A DNA stretch of 64,000 bases from Rhizobium leguminosarum (lineage in GTDB: Bacteria > Pseudomonadota > Alphaproteobacteria > Rhizobiales > Rhizobiaceae): positions 806,001 through 870,000 of the forward strand of contig NZ_CP025012.1 of NCBI RefSeq assembly GCF_002953715.1. The letters are read 5' to 3'. Within the stretch, counting starts at the first letter, position 1. The number at the start of each line of letters is the position of its first letter. The translations under genes and the position numbers were made by a program. Shown piece by piece: positions 40,728 to 48,006 of the stretch. A model generated the notes under the pieces. It had not been told where the DNA came from. It saw only the letters and a list, made by a program, of their open reading frames with translations, and searched no databases.

Positions 40728-41053
40728 GGATCGATTTCCTTCAGCAATGTTCTGAGATTGGCAAAGCGGTCGCGCCAGAAGACGCCGTAATGGCTCATCC
40801 AGTCGACAAGCGGCTCCAGGCCTTCCGGCTCGGCGCGGTAATAGACCTTCCGCCCTTCGGGGCGCTCGGCGACCAGGCCCGCCTGTTTCAGCGCCTTGAG
40901 GTGCTGAGAGATGGCGCCCTGCGTGACGCTGCTTGCCCGCGTCAGTTCGACGACGGTGATCTCGTCGGAATTGACGATCTGCTCGAAGACGGCCCGCCGC
41001 GTGGGATCGGCAAGGGCGCGCATGACGGTGGTGATGGAGGCGGCTTCGGTCAT
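40724..41053 (-). CDS. ArsR-family regulator
   Basis: 109 residues from MTEAASITTVMRALADPTRRAVFEQIVNSDEITVVELTRASSVTQGAISQHLKALKQAGLVAERPEGRKVYYRAEPEG. This is the ArsR winged helix without metal cysteines, ending YGVFWRDRFANLRTLLKEIDP. First of an ArsR-SRPBCC pair. An ATG 36 bases upstream would add unrelated residues; the chosen ATG fits the fold. Confidence 0.9.
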   Translation of the reverse strand: MTEAASITTVMRALADPTRRAVFEQIVNSDEITVVELTRASSVTQGAISQHLKALKQAGLVAERPEGRKVYYRAEPEGLEPLVDWMSHYGVFWRDRFANLRTLLKEIDP

Positions 41054-41184
41054 GGGGGAATAAATAGCGGATACTAATTGATGAGTCAATACTAATTGTT
41101 GTGGTGGGTGATTGGTCGATAGTCATTCCGCGGCGGCGCGTTCGCACAATTCTCGCCGTACGTCGCTGTATTTTCCGCAGAGTT

Positions 41185-41290
41185 CGCCCCTTGCTCCGTC
41201 TTCCCAGGGCTTGACCCGAGGATCCACGTCGGCCTCCATCAGCCACCGGCATGGATCCCAGGCTCGAGGCCTGGGATGACGGAGGTTGGG
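41185..41290. repeat. GACCCGAGGATCCA-type repeat, complete copy
   Basis: Both arms present: GCTCCGTCTTCCCAGGGCTT, then GACCCGAGGATCCA, then CCCAGGCTCGAGGCCTGGGA with TGACGGAGG. It lies inside a 332-base gene-free space; nothing else is seen there. Confidence 0.8.
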
Positions 41291-41385
41291 GGTGCGTTTC
41301 CGCCAAACTCGCCGCCGGCGCGGAACCCTGCGCAAGCCAATGCAACGATTGAACCCGCGTGCCTCATGCCTCGGCAATGGTTTAC

Positions 41386-41565
41386 CTAGGACCCTTCGTT
41401 ACCGGTGTCCGTGATATTGGCATCATACGGCTCTACGGAGTTCCCGCTCGGTTGCGGGAGCCATGATTTTCGGTCGGACAGTGACGGGGAGGTGCCGACC
41501 CAGATCGCGAGGCCGATCAGTAGCGCGCCGCTCAAGACGCCGATGACAGAGTAGATCCAGATCAT
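41386..41565 (-). CDS. Small single-helix membrane protein
   Basis: 59 residues beginning MIWIYSVIGVLSGALLIGLAIWVG, one membrane helix followed by a polar Ser/Pro/Asn tail. GAGCGAGCGG upstream gives only a weak ribosome site. No family recognised. Confidence 0.45.
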   Translation of the reverse strand: MIWIYSVIGVLSGALLIGLAIWVGTSPSLSDRKSWLPQPSGNSVEPYDANITDTGNEGS

Positions 41566-41651
41566 CCGCTCGCTCCTCTTGCGAGCACCCACCATAACAC
41601 CGGGCGCCTTGTTTCAACAATATCAGCGCTCAAGCGGACAAACCTCGGACT

Positions 41652-42497
41652 TTAGTTCGAGAGGTGCGTTTGAAGGAATGTGCGAACGCTGCGGATGGAC
41701 TTTCCGGCGGCGTCCGGATTGTATTTTTCGATATGACCAAACACCCTCCTTCCCACCTTAAACTCCGGGGCATCGAAATCGTGGTAGGTGCCCTTGTAGA
41801 TGTTGAGCTCGATGGGCGGGCTATTGTCACTGAGACGGGCAAGCCTCTTCCGGCATCGGTCGGCCGGGCTCCAATTGTCTCGTTCGCCAGTTAAAATCAA
41901 GATCGGCACCGTCGCATCGCCCTGAGTTGCCGCGCAGAGGGGATAGTAGGCAACCGCTGCGTTGAATTTGCGGTCCATCAGCTGTTCGTTGCCTTCGATT
42001 TTTGTCCCCTCCAGCGTCGCGGTGCCGCCCGTTGAAAAGCCCATCAAGGCAACGCGCCTGATATCGACTAAGCTTTGTTTCGATAAAAAATTCAAAGCCC
42101 CATAGGCGTCGAAGACGCGATCGGGGAGATGGTTTTGACACGGGTCCTTGATGTTGCGGGTGGTGAAGCTATCGACGACCAGCACGACGTAACCCCATGC
42201 GACCAGCCGTTTCGGCCAAAGCTCCTTGACGCTCAAACGCAGACCCTCGCATCCATGCAGGACGACGACCGCCGGGAAGGGGCCATCACCCTGGGGGCGG
42301 GATAGATATCCGAGCAACGGCGTGCCCTGCGGTTGAGAAAGAATTTCTCCCTGTTCTCTCGCCTTGCTTATTCGAAATGGGCTTAGCTTGACAGGCGCGC
42401 TTTCGAAGTGAACCAGCTCGTCGGCACCAGCCGGGTTTCCAGCGAACGTGACGCTGAGAAAAGCGGCAAGGCAAAGAAAAAGTCTCGTGGTTTTCAC
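41652..42497 (-). CDS. Exported dienelactone hydrolase-like alpha/beta hydrolase
   Basis: 281 residues with GTG start at 42497, chosen because GGAG lies seven bases before it. VKTTRLFLCLAAFLSVTFAGNPAGA then forms a signal peptide. The DLH-type hydrolase has AVVVLHGCEGLR as oxyanion strand, MGFSTGG for the nucleophile elbow (Ser in place of DLH Cys), ERDNWSP for the acid and TYHDFDAPE for the catalytic His. Secreted serine hydrolase, substrate unknown. Confidence 0.8.
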   Translation of the reverse strand: MKTTRLFLCLAAFLSVTFAGNPAGADELVHFESAPVKLSPFRISKAREQGEILSQPQGTPLLGYLSRPQGDGPFPAVVVLHGCEGLRLSVKELWPKRLVAWGYVVLVVDSFTTRNIKDPCQNHLPDRVFDAYGALNFLSKQSLVDIRRVALMGFSTGGTATLEGTKIEGNEQLMDRKFNAAVAYYPLCAATQGDATVPILILTGERDNWSPADRCRKRLARLSDNSPPIELNIYKGTYHDFDAPEFKVGRRVFGHIEKYNPDAAGKSIRSVRTFLQTHLSN

Positions 42498-42612
42498 TGA
42501 GCTTCTCCACCGTTGGATCAACAGCCCGCCAATTATACGCCGGACCTGAAGGCGCGCAAAGCGGGCGAGGGGTTTTACCGCCGATTGGGTCGGGTTGGGT
42601 GGATTTCAAATT

Positions 42613-42629
42613 AACCGCATGTTGCGGTT
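42613..42629. terminator. Short hairpin
   Basis: AACCGCATGTTGCGGTT: seven-base arms AACCGCA/TGCGGTT around TGT, in the space between the hydrolase gene and the next. No T run, so the termination role is uncertain. Confidence 0.35.
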
Positions 42630-42682
42630 AGAAGCCCTTGATCACCCCCTGGCCGGCTTCAGTGCCGGACGGCACTCGCATC

Positions 42683-42925
42683 ATGTTCGAATATCAGTCT
42701 GGTCAATGGACGTCGAGAAACACCTATGGCCGCATCGACGATGGCGACGGGACGGCCGACTATAAGGTGCAGGAGATATTCGCCACCAACGTCCAGGACA
42801 ATGCCGCGCTGCTGGCCCACGGCATGAACCTCGATACCACGTCGTATGTCCACCCGACGCTGCAAGGGATCTTGCGATTTGTCGGCCGATTGCCGCAATC
42901 CGAAAAGCTGAAATTTTACCCCTAG
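42683..42925 (+). CDS. Hypothetical protein next to IS element
   Basis: 80 residues, MFEYQSGQWTSRNTYGRIDDGDGTADYKVQEIFATNVQDNAALLAHGMNLDTTSYVHP... An in-frame ATG at 42638 could extend it by 15 residues. The stop TAG is formed where the IS element begins. The pre-insertion sequence would have given the same TAG from the adjacent TAGAGC repeat, so the protein was not truncated by the IS. Confidence 0.5.
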   Translation: MFEYQSGQWTSRNTYGRIDDGDGTADYKVQEIFATNVQDNAALLAHGMNLDTTSYVHPTLQGILRFVGRLPQSEKLKFYP

Positions 42926-43783
42926 GCTGAATCGACATTCATCGCATCCAGACGAGGGCGGCGGCTAGGTGGATGAAGCTTAGGAAGTTGACGGCGCGCC
43001 TGTCGTAACGGGTTGCGATGCGACGGAAGTGTTTGAGCTTGTTGAAGCAGCGCTCGATGAGGTTTCGAGCTTTGTAGGCGTCGAAGTCGTATGGGATGAG
43101 GTGCTTACGCGTCGGATTGCATGGGATGACGGCTTCGGCACCCAGATTGCTGATGACTTGTCGCAATGCATTAGAATCATAGGCTTTATCGGCGAGAACG
43201 CGGCGGGCTTCTAGTCCTTCGAGCAAGGCTGGGGCCTGGGTGACATCGCCGCGCTGGCCAGGAGTGAGGATGATCCTGAGTGGCCGCCCTCTGCCATCGG
43301 TGGCCATGTGGATCTTGGTGGTCAGTCCTCCTCGGGAGCGCCCCAAAGCTTGGTCCCCCCTTTTTGGCCGCCACCCTTTCCGGTGGCCGCCTGCTGGTGG
43401 GCGCGCACCAGTGAAGAATCGAGGGCGACATAGTCGTTGTCGGGATCCTTGACGAGATGATCGAACACCGTCTCCCAGACTCCCGCCTTGGCCCACCGGG
43501 TGAAGCGCTTGTGGACTGTCTTGTACTTGCCGTAGCGCTCAGGCAGGTCATGCCAATGGGCTCCGGACCGCAACACCCACAAAACCGCGTTCACAAACAA
43601 AAGGTTATCCTGCCCGCATCGGCCAGGATCTCCGGGCTTGCCCGGCAAAAGATCGCAGATACGGCGCCATTGAGAGGCAGTCAGTTCATATCGCTTGGCC
43701 ATCTGAGGTCTCCAGATCAATCAATCCGGAGACCTATGAATCACACATTAAGTCTGACGTGAATCCTGAATGTCGATTGGACC
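42925..43783 (-). mobile_element. Complete IS5-family (IS427 group) insertion sequence, 859 bp
   Basis: Ends are inverted repeats: left GGCTGAATCGACATTCA and right (complement) GGTCCAATCGACATTCA, identical over AATCGACATTCA. TA is duplicated at both flanks (42923-42924 and 43784-43785), the target type of this group. Length and the single frameshifted transposase are typical. Inserted at the exact start of a TAGAGC-type repeat. Confidence 0.88.
42939..43702 (-). CDS. IS5-family transposase, two frames
   Basis: Frame A (MAKRYELTASQWRRICDLLPG... to EED, 43702-43322) carries the DUF4096/IS5 N-terminus and the first catalytic Asp in VALDSSLVRAHQ. Frame B, to 42939, carries LADKAYDSNALR (second Asp) and the Glu in ARNLIERCFNKLKHFRR (DDE), ending VWMR. 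A -1 shift at the run of A5G6 at 43355-43365 (minus strand) would fuse them, the usual programmed frameshift of this group. Confidence 0.85.
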
Positions 43784-43911
43784 TAGAGCGGTTCAGCTTT
43801 TAACGGAAGCGCAGGACCGCTCTAGCCTTTTGTTTTTACGCAGTTCTCGGCAAAACCGCTTCGCGCTTTGCCTGGGAAAACCGCTTCGCACTTTTCCTGG
43901 AATTGCTCTAG
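43784..43911. repeat. TAGAGC...GCTCTAG repeat
   Basis: Starts TAGAGCGGTTCAGC and ends AATTGCTCTAG, with CCGCTCTAG in the middle. Contains AAAACCGCTTCGCACTTTTC (as at 4.98 kb), duplicated in degenerate form at 43852-43870. The IS element is inserted at its left boundary. Confidence 0.8.
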
Positions 43912-43927
43912 TCGAGCGCGGATACAG

Positions 43928-44342
43928 ATGACATCGAATGACGATATTCTCCGCGCTCTCGGGCGCGTCGAGGGAAGGCTGACCGGCATCGAGGACAACG
44001 TCGCGCTTCTGCGCAAGGAGGTCAGCGACGAAAAGGCCAATGCCCATGATAGCCGTGCCGTGATCCACAAGCGGCTCGACGAGCAGGCCAGGCAGAAAGC
44101 CCATGGCTGTCAGCGGCGGCGCGGATGCGCAGATCCGCGAGGAAATCAAAAGCCTCAAGGAGACCGTCGAGAAGAACCAGGAGGCGGTCGGGCCGGCGCT
44201 TGAAGAGTGGAAGCGGATGAAAACGATCGGCTACGGGATATCGGGGCTTATCGCCTTTGCCGGCCTGACGATTGGCGGGATGATCGCCTATGCGAGCGAC
44301 GGCGCAGTGGCGGCGCTTCGGCATTGGTTGAAGATCAATTGA
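43928..44342 (+). pseudogene. DUF1515-type protein, frameshifted
   Basis: First frame: MTSNDDILRALGRVEGRLTGIEDNVALLRKEVSDEKANAHDSRAVIHKRLDEQARQ, a coiled-coil start. Second frame, from about 44100: MAVSGGADAQIREEIKSLKETVEKNQEAVGPALEEWKRMKTIGYGISGLIAFAGLTIGGMIAYASD, ending in one membrane helix. Together they make an intact DUF1515 layout. The shift near 44085-44103 equals one inserted or two deleted bases. A phage-tail-like spacer or small membrane protein role is not established. Confidence 0.7.
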
Positions 44343-44621
44343 TCTGGCGGCGCCGGTCATCGGGCCGCCGGTCTTGGGTGTGGCGTGCGCAGATGCATCT
44401 CGTGCTCTACAGATAGCCTACTATTGCGGTGGCGATGGCGCTGTTTCGTTTTATGAAAATGGAACCCATTGGTGATCCTTTTCCGCGCCGCCCGCCGTGG
44501 CGCCCGGCAGACCGATACTCTTGCTCGCCCCAAAACCGAAGCAAACCAAACTCCTAAATTCTAGACGTCGCTAACGAACAAAACGGCGGCCTGTTGGTTT
44601 TCCTCTCAGGAGGAAATGGTC
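44343..44621. other. Gene-poor stretch
   Basis: About 280 bases. A 40-codon frame from ATG near 44434 (MALFRFMKMEPIGDPFPRRPPWRPADRYS) has no ribosome site. I see no other feature apart from the AGGAGG ribosome site of the next gene at its right end. Confidence 0.25.
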
Positions 44622-44807
44622 ATGAAGAGCATGAGCAATCGCCAAGTTCGCATTCCCGGCCCGCGAGAGCACGATGTCGCCGAACATTGCCGCAAGTTTG
44701 GGATCGGCCCGGCAGAGGAGAAGAAGCTGAAAAAACTTCTCGGGTCTCGGGCGCCGCTCCATGAAATCCAGGCCAATGCTTCGCCGCGGCAGCCAAGGTG
44801 GCGGTAG
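44622..44807 (+). CDS. Small DUF3606-like protein
   Basis: 61 residues from MKSMSNRQVRIPGPREHDVAEHCRKFGIGPAEEKKLKKLLGSRAP. AGGAGG stands eight bases before this ATG and two before the ATG at 44616, which fixes the start. The EHDVAEHCRKFGIGPAEEKKL segment lines up with PYEVIYFAKKHRISNEDARDI of the DUF3606 protein at 46.1 kb, so the two may be paralogous. Basic, cytoplasmic; function unknown. Confidence 0.6.
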   Translation: MKSMSNRQVRIPGPREHDVAEHCRKFGIGPAEEKKLKKLLGSRAPLHEIQANASPRQPRWR

Positions 44808-44933
44808 GTGGGGAAGGGGTCGCGGAAGACGTCGCACGTGATGACTACACGCTACATTACGGCGATGATTCAAAGATTGACCGAAACAGAGCAGCGCCGT
44901 GAACGCTCGCGAAAGAGGTGCTTTTGCCGGGTT

Positions 44934-45023
44934 TTGACATGATCGATCTTGTTTGAGACGTGGGCCGAATCTTCGGTCTGCTCCACTCGGATCCGCTGAA
45001 AGCCCCGCTCCGGCGGGGTTTTT
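44934..45023 (+). ncRNA. Candidate small RNA with its own terminator
   Basis: TTGACA at 44934-44939 could be a -35 box, although the -10 region (about 44955-44962) is poor. A transcript from about 44968 would hold the small stem CCGAA-TC-TTCGG (44975-44986). It would end in the strong stem CCCCGC/GCGGGG plus TTTTT, about 55-60 nt in all. No gene lies just upstream that the terminator would serve; the nearest stops 195 bases earlier. Inference from shape only. Confidence 0.3.
45003..45023 (+). terminator. Rho-independent terminator
   Basis: CCCCGC-TCCG-GCGGGG followed by five T: a classical intrinsic terminator oriented to stop plus-strand transcription. Confidence 0.8.
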
Positions 45024-45422
45024 CGTTGGCGTTGTGATGTGCCTGTCGGTTTTCGCCCGGCGGGAGCTTATCGGTGTGACGGTCGCAACGTGCCCGGGCA
45101 GGTTGTCGATGATCCCCAGGCGGAATTTCCGGGATCGTGGCGTCGTATCTCTGACGCGGAACTTCCGACAATATCAGGGGTTTTGCCGGCGGATCGCGTG
45201 GCAGGTCTCGTCTCCTGTACCACTGCTACCCCTGCAGTTGCTGCGCGGTCCACTCATGCAAATATGATGATAAGGCGCTTTGCTCCCGGCTGTCGTCAGC
45301 GGGCAAAGTCATTTGTCGTTTGTCGACGTTGGAAGTTCACACGCTCCAAGACGCGGCGATCCGCGTCGGCGCCAGCATCTGCGATGGATCAAGAAGGCAC
45401 AGCTGCGCGCCAGGAAAGCCTG

Positions 45423-45623
45423 TCAATGCTGCAGTTGCCGCGAGAGCATGAGGATGTAATCGTCGGCGATATCGGCAACCACCATGGCGGCTTCCGCGGC
45501 CGTGTACCCCTTGCCGATGGCGTCGCTGACGATTTTCATCACAGCCGGTTCAAGCGCTTCCCGGCAGTCGGACAGACTTTCGACATGCGGGCATTTTGGA
45601 CGAAATTCCAAGACGTTGTTCAT
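45423..45623 (-). CDS. Small hypothetical protein
   Basis: 66 residues, MNNVLEFRPKCPHVESLSDCREALEPAVMKIVSDAIGKGYTAAEAAMVVADIADDYILMLSRQLQH. GGAGGG precedes the ATG by seven bases, deciding this start over the longer frame. Largely helical by eye, acidic, cytoplasmic. Family not recognised with certainty; comparable small proteins occur on rhizobial plasmids. Confidence 0.65.
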   Translation of the reverse strand: MNNVLEFRPKCPHVESLSDCREALEPAVMKIVSDAIGKGYTAAEAAMVVADIADDYILMLSRQLQH

Positions 45624-45864
45624 GGCATACCCTCCATTCGATCTAGCTCGGGCCCTATGACGGCAAGCCAGTCTCTCCAGGGAAAGGCGGGCCACGGTTC
45701 CGGCGAGCTGCTTCAGGAACCAGAAGTGTTGTCGTTGAAGCTACGATGGCATAGGGCCGGATGTATTCAAGCGCATGCTGATATTAAGGTAAGCCAGTAG
45801 GGTTAATTCGTCCGCTGATGTTGCATCGTGGCATCGCAAGCAGATGCAAAGCCAGCCACGGCTA

Positions 45865-45912
45865 ATGCATGTCGCCCAAAACTGTGCGCGGTTTTGGGAT
45901 AATGACATGCAT
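45865..45912. repeat. Nested palindrome of rhizobial type
   Basis: ATGCATGTC at the left pairs with GACATGCAT at the right, and inside CCCAAAAC pairs with GTTTTGGG. The complete 48-base unit would fold as a long hairpin. It shares ATGTCG...GACATGC with the modules at 6.3 and 10.8 kb. Confidence 0.7.
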
Positions 45913-45960
45913 CAAATGAAGCCCTTAGAGTTTAGCGCCTGCGAGGCTATTTTCTGCCCT

Positions 45961-46075
45961 GGAACAGGATGATTTTAGGCCGGGTCGGCCCAAAATCTGA
46001 ATCCTGTTCTCAATTAAAGAGTTAGAGCATGATGTCGTCCGAAAACCGCTCACACTTTTCGGCATCATGCTCTAG
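45961..46075. repeat. AACAGGATGA repeat, GCTCTAG end
   Basis: Nearly identical to 26390-26505: ACAGGATGATTTTAGGCC, a stem GGCC/GGCC and TTAGAGCATGATGTCGTCCG. The right end GCTCTAG supplies the stop codon of the DUF3606 gene. Confidence 0.85.
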
Positions 46076-46254
46076 ACGCTGATACGGCGGCCGGCCTTAT
46101 CAGCCTCTTTGCGATTGGCGCCGTGCTTCTCAATGATGTCCCTGGCATCCTCGTTGGAAATGCGATGTTTCTTGGCGAAATAGATGACTTCGTAGGGCGC
46201 CTCAGTCACGGCCTCTTTGGCGGGTTGGATCTTTTTCGGCTTGTCATTGGACAT
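46072..46254 (-). CDS. DUF3606-family small protein
   Basis: 60 residues from MSNDKPKKIQPAKEAVTEAPYEVIYFAKKHRISNEDARDIIEKHGANRKEADKAGRRISV. The YEVIYFAKKHxISxEDARxIIxKHGxNR core is the family signature, predicted to be a helix-turn-helix-like small fold. AAGGA lies eight bases before ATG. The last codons and stop are at the boundary of a repeat, which may have shortened or lengthened the tail. Confidence 0.8.
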   Translation of the reverse strand: MSNDKPKKIQPAKEAVTEAPYEVIYFAKKHRISNEDARDIIEKHGANRKEADKAGRRISV

Positions 46255-46370
46255 GATTTTTCCTTTCATGGAAATGTTGAGCTGGACGTGCCAACGCCGT
46301 CTCCGGACCGAAGATCGGAGACCCGGCGCTCTCAAGTCGGCATCAATCGAAGAATGGGCTTCGTGCCGTC

Positions 46371-46607
46371 TTATCGATGAGCTCGGGCCGTCATGTGTTT
46401 TTCCCAGATCTGCGTCGCCTGCGCTGCCGTGCCGGTCTTGTGGAATCGCAGGAGGTGCAGTCCTTCCGCCCGTCGTTTTTCGTTGAAGGCGCTGTTTTCG
46501 TAGTCGGTGCCTTCGACAATGCTCTCGCTTTGAAGAACGGCCTTCAATTCCTGCACATAGTGCCCGGTGATGTTGAAAAGCGCTTCATTCTCAGGTGTGT
46601 CTGTCAT
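46371..46607 (-). CDS. Small hypothetical protein
   Basis: 78 residues from MTDTPENEALFNITGHYVQELKAVLQSESIVEGTDYENSAFNEKRRAEGLHLLRFHKTGTAAQATQIWEKHM. GGGA lies before the ATG. Helical, polar, cytoplasmic. No recognised family. Located between the DUF3606 and PNPOx-like genes, all on the minus strand. Confidence 0.55.
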   Translation of the reverse strand: MTDTPENEALFNITGHYVQELKAVLQSESIVEGTDYENSAFNEKRRAEGLHLLRFHKTGTAAQATQIWEKHMTARAHR

Positions 46608-46819
46608 CGTTTTCCCTATGGGTGGTCGCGTGGCATTCAACGCGGTGCCGGTTCGGCAGGCCACGTTGGTAAGATGCATCAAGCAATCCGCGCCCCTATG
46701 GGAAAGGCTGGTATCGGACAGCGTTTAGCTGGGGTGTCTGTCTGGAGTTCCATATATCATGCAGCAGCGCCGCCTTGCGAATCAAGGATCAAGGCGCGGC
46801 CAGTCTGAACGCCCGCATG

Positions 46820-47263
46820 TTAAACCACTTGCCTCCCCGATACCATCTCAATCGAGATGCCGAAGAATATGGAGGGAGCAGGGCTATCTTCGCTTTCCGA
46901 GTTTAAGGCAAACGCTCCGGGTTCCCACCAGAACGGTTGCTTCTGCAGCAGAGACCAGGCGTGGATGCGTTCGTCATGCCGGGCCGGCGTATCGGTCAGC
47001 TCATCATAGGTGCCCTGAACAAGCACGCTCTTCCACGTTCGGTTTTCACCGAATTCTTCAACCTGAACGCAGGCGGGTGAATGGGCCCGCAACAGATCAA
47101 TCTTCAGGCCCGGCATGGAAAATATGAAAAGCCGGCCTGTTTCATAGGCATACTGAATGGGAACGATATAGGGGTATTTTTCGCCCAGGCATGCCAGATG
47201 GCCACGGGTGTGGCCTGCCAGAAAGGCGAGGCAGTCTTGTTCACCCATTTCTCGCAGTTGCAT
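46820..47263 (-). CDS. PNPOx-like flavin/heme-binding split-barrel protein
   Basis: 147 residues from MQLREMGEQDCLAFLAGHTRGHLACLGEKYPYIVPIQYAYETGRLFIFSMPGLKIDLLRAHSPACVQVEEFGENRTWKSVLVQGTYDEL. This is the pyridoxamine 5'-phosphate oxidase-related (Pfam PNPOx_2-type) fold with FxxxKxxxLRxxPxVxxxxxE. The longer open frame upstream overlaps other features and is not homologous. The nearby ATG (MGEQD) is an alternative. Flavin-linked stress proteins of this type are common in general-stress regulons. Confidence 0.75.
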   Translation of the reverse strand: MQLREMGEQDCLAFLAGHTRGHLACLGEKYPYIVPIQYAYETGRLFIFSMPGLKIDLLRAHSPACVQVEEFGENRTWKSVLVQGTYDELTDTPARHDERIHAWSLLQKQPFWWEPGAFALNSESEDSPAPSIFFGISIEMVSGRQVV

Positions 47264-47349
47264 CGCATTATCCAATTCCGTCAGCGTTTCAGCCCTTCGT
47301 TTGATAGGCAGCCAAGCGTCTTGGGCTCGCCGCAACAGTCTTGCAGCGC

Positions 47350-47496
47350 CTACCAGAACACATCGTTGAGAATGATATAGACGATAAAGGCCAGACAGAT
47401 GGCTGGTGTCGATTTCACCAGAAAGTCGATATACCTGAACCTGCCGATATGCTGGGCCAGGCGTTTCCACGAATGGCTGTGTACCGTGGAAGACAT
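47350..47496 (-). CDS. Very small membrane protein
   Basis: 48 residues from the second ATG of an ATG-ATG pair, MSSTVHSHSWKRLAQHIGRFRYIDFLVKSTPAICLAFIVYIILNDVFW. AGGAGG lies five bases upstream of this ATG. One C-terminal hydrophobic helix of about 17 residues after a basic part. The ribosome site is among the best in this region, so I believe in the gene despite its size. Confidence 0.55.
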   Translation of the reverse strand: MSSTVHSHSWKRLAQHIGRFRYIDFLVKSTPAICLAFIVYIILNDVFW

Positions 47497-47567
47497 CATG
47501 CCCTCCTTTGGTTGGGGCCGGATAACTCTGATTACCCCGGGAAGCAGCGCCCGTTCACAAGCTGCCA

Positions 47568-47930
47568 CTACACCAAATATGGGCGCCAATCATCTGCGCT
47601 ACAAGGCGTGGCGGATTGCCGGTCCGGCAAAGAGATCCCGCTGCTGTGCACGATCGCAAGGGGCGGCGCGGAGGGGGCAGGATTGCGGGGCACGTCCATG
47701 CAGGGTTGCGCTTCTACCTCAACCATCGTTTCGATCAGTTTCAGCCGATCGAGTTTACGCCGTTGATCGTCGTAGAGCCTGCTGAGCAGTGCATAGGCCG
47801 ATCCGGAGGGTCTGCCTTTGCGCAATAGTTTCCTGATCAGCATTTCCTGATCGGCAACGCGGTGCGCCGCCTTCACGATATGGCGACGCGCCAGCTTCAG
47901 GTCTTTCGGGCGGTATCGTGTGGAAACCAT
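47568..47930 (-). CDS. Hypothetical protein
   Basis: 120 residues. N-terminal basic helical part: MVSTRYRPKDLKLARRHIVKAAHRVADQEMLIRKLLRKGRPSGSAYALLSRLYDDQRRKLDRLKLIETMVE. A Pro/Ser-rich tail follows. GGGGGAGAAAGC stands before the ATG. Possibly a small coiled-coil protein. Family unknown. Confidence 0.6.
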   Translation of the reverse strand: MVSTRYRPKDLKLARRHIVKAAHRVADQEMLIRKLLRKGRPSGSAYALLSRLYDDQRRKLDRLKLIETMVEVEAQPCMDVPRNPAPSAPPLAIVHSSGISLPDRQSATPCSADDWRPYLV

Positions 47931-48006
47931 ATGCTTTCTCCCCCTGTCATCCGGCAGTAGCCGGATGGTGGCCGTTTCAGTTCACCGGCCTTGCGACTTC
48001 TCGCGA

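Larger units (their letters stand above)
44808..45422. other. Gene-poor stretch with RNA-like element
   Basis: 615 bases. The notable part is 44934-45023 (see ncRNA and terminator entries). A plus-strand frame at 45039 onwards (PVGFRPAGAYRCDGRNVPGQVVDDPQAEFPGSWRRISDAEL) is open for long but lacks a ribosome site and family; I do not call it a gene. Confidence 0.3.

Noticed and set aside
40263..41345. Long 360-codon version of the SRPBCC gene
   Set aside because: The first 206 codons read through the ArsR gene and a repeat; the family starts at 40727.
44455..44490. EcfG-type general-stress promoter (GGAAC...GTT)
   Set aside because: GGAAC is present near 44460 but no matching CGTT follows at 16-17 bases; the same check failed upstream of several other genes in the small-gene island.
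45039..45800. 253-codon plus-strand frame
   Set aside because: Overlaps a convincing small gene on the other strand (45423-45623) and has no ribosome site; only its first 80 codons look protein-like, which was not enough to call it.
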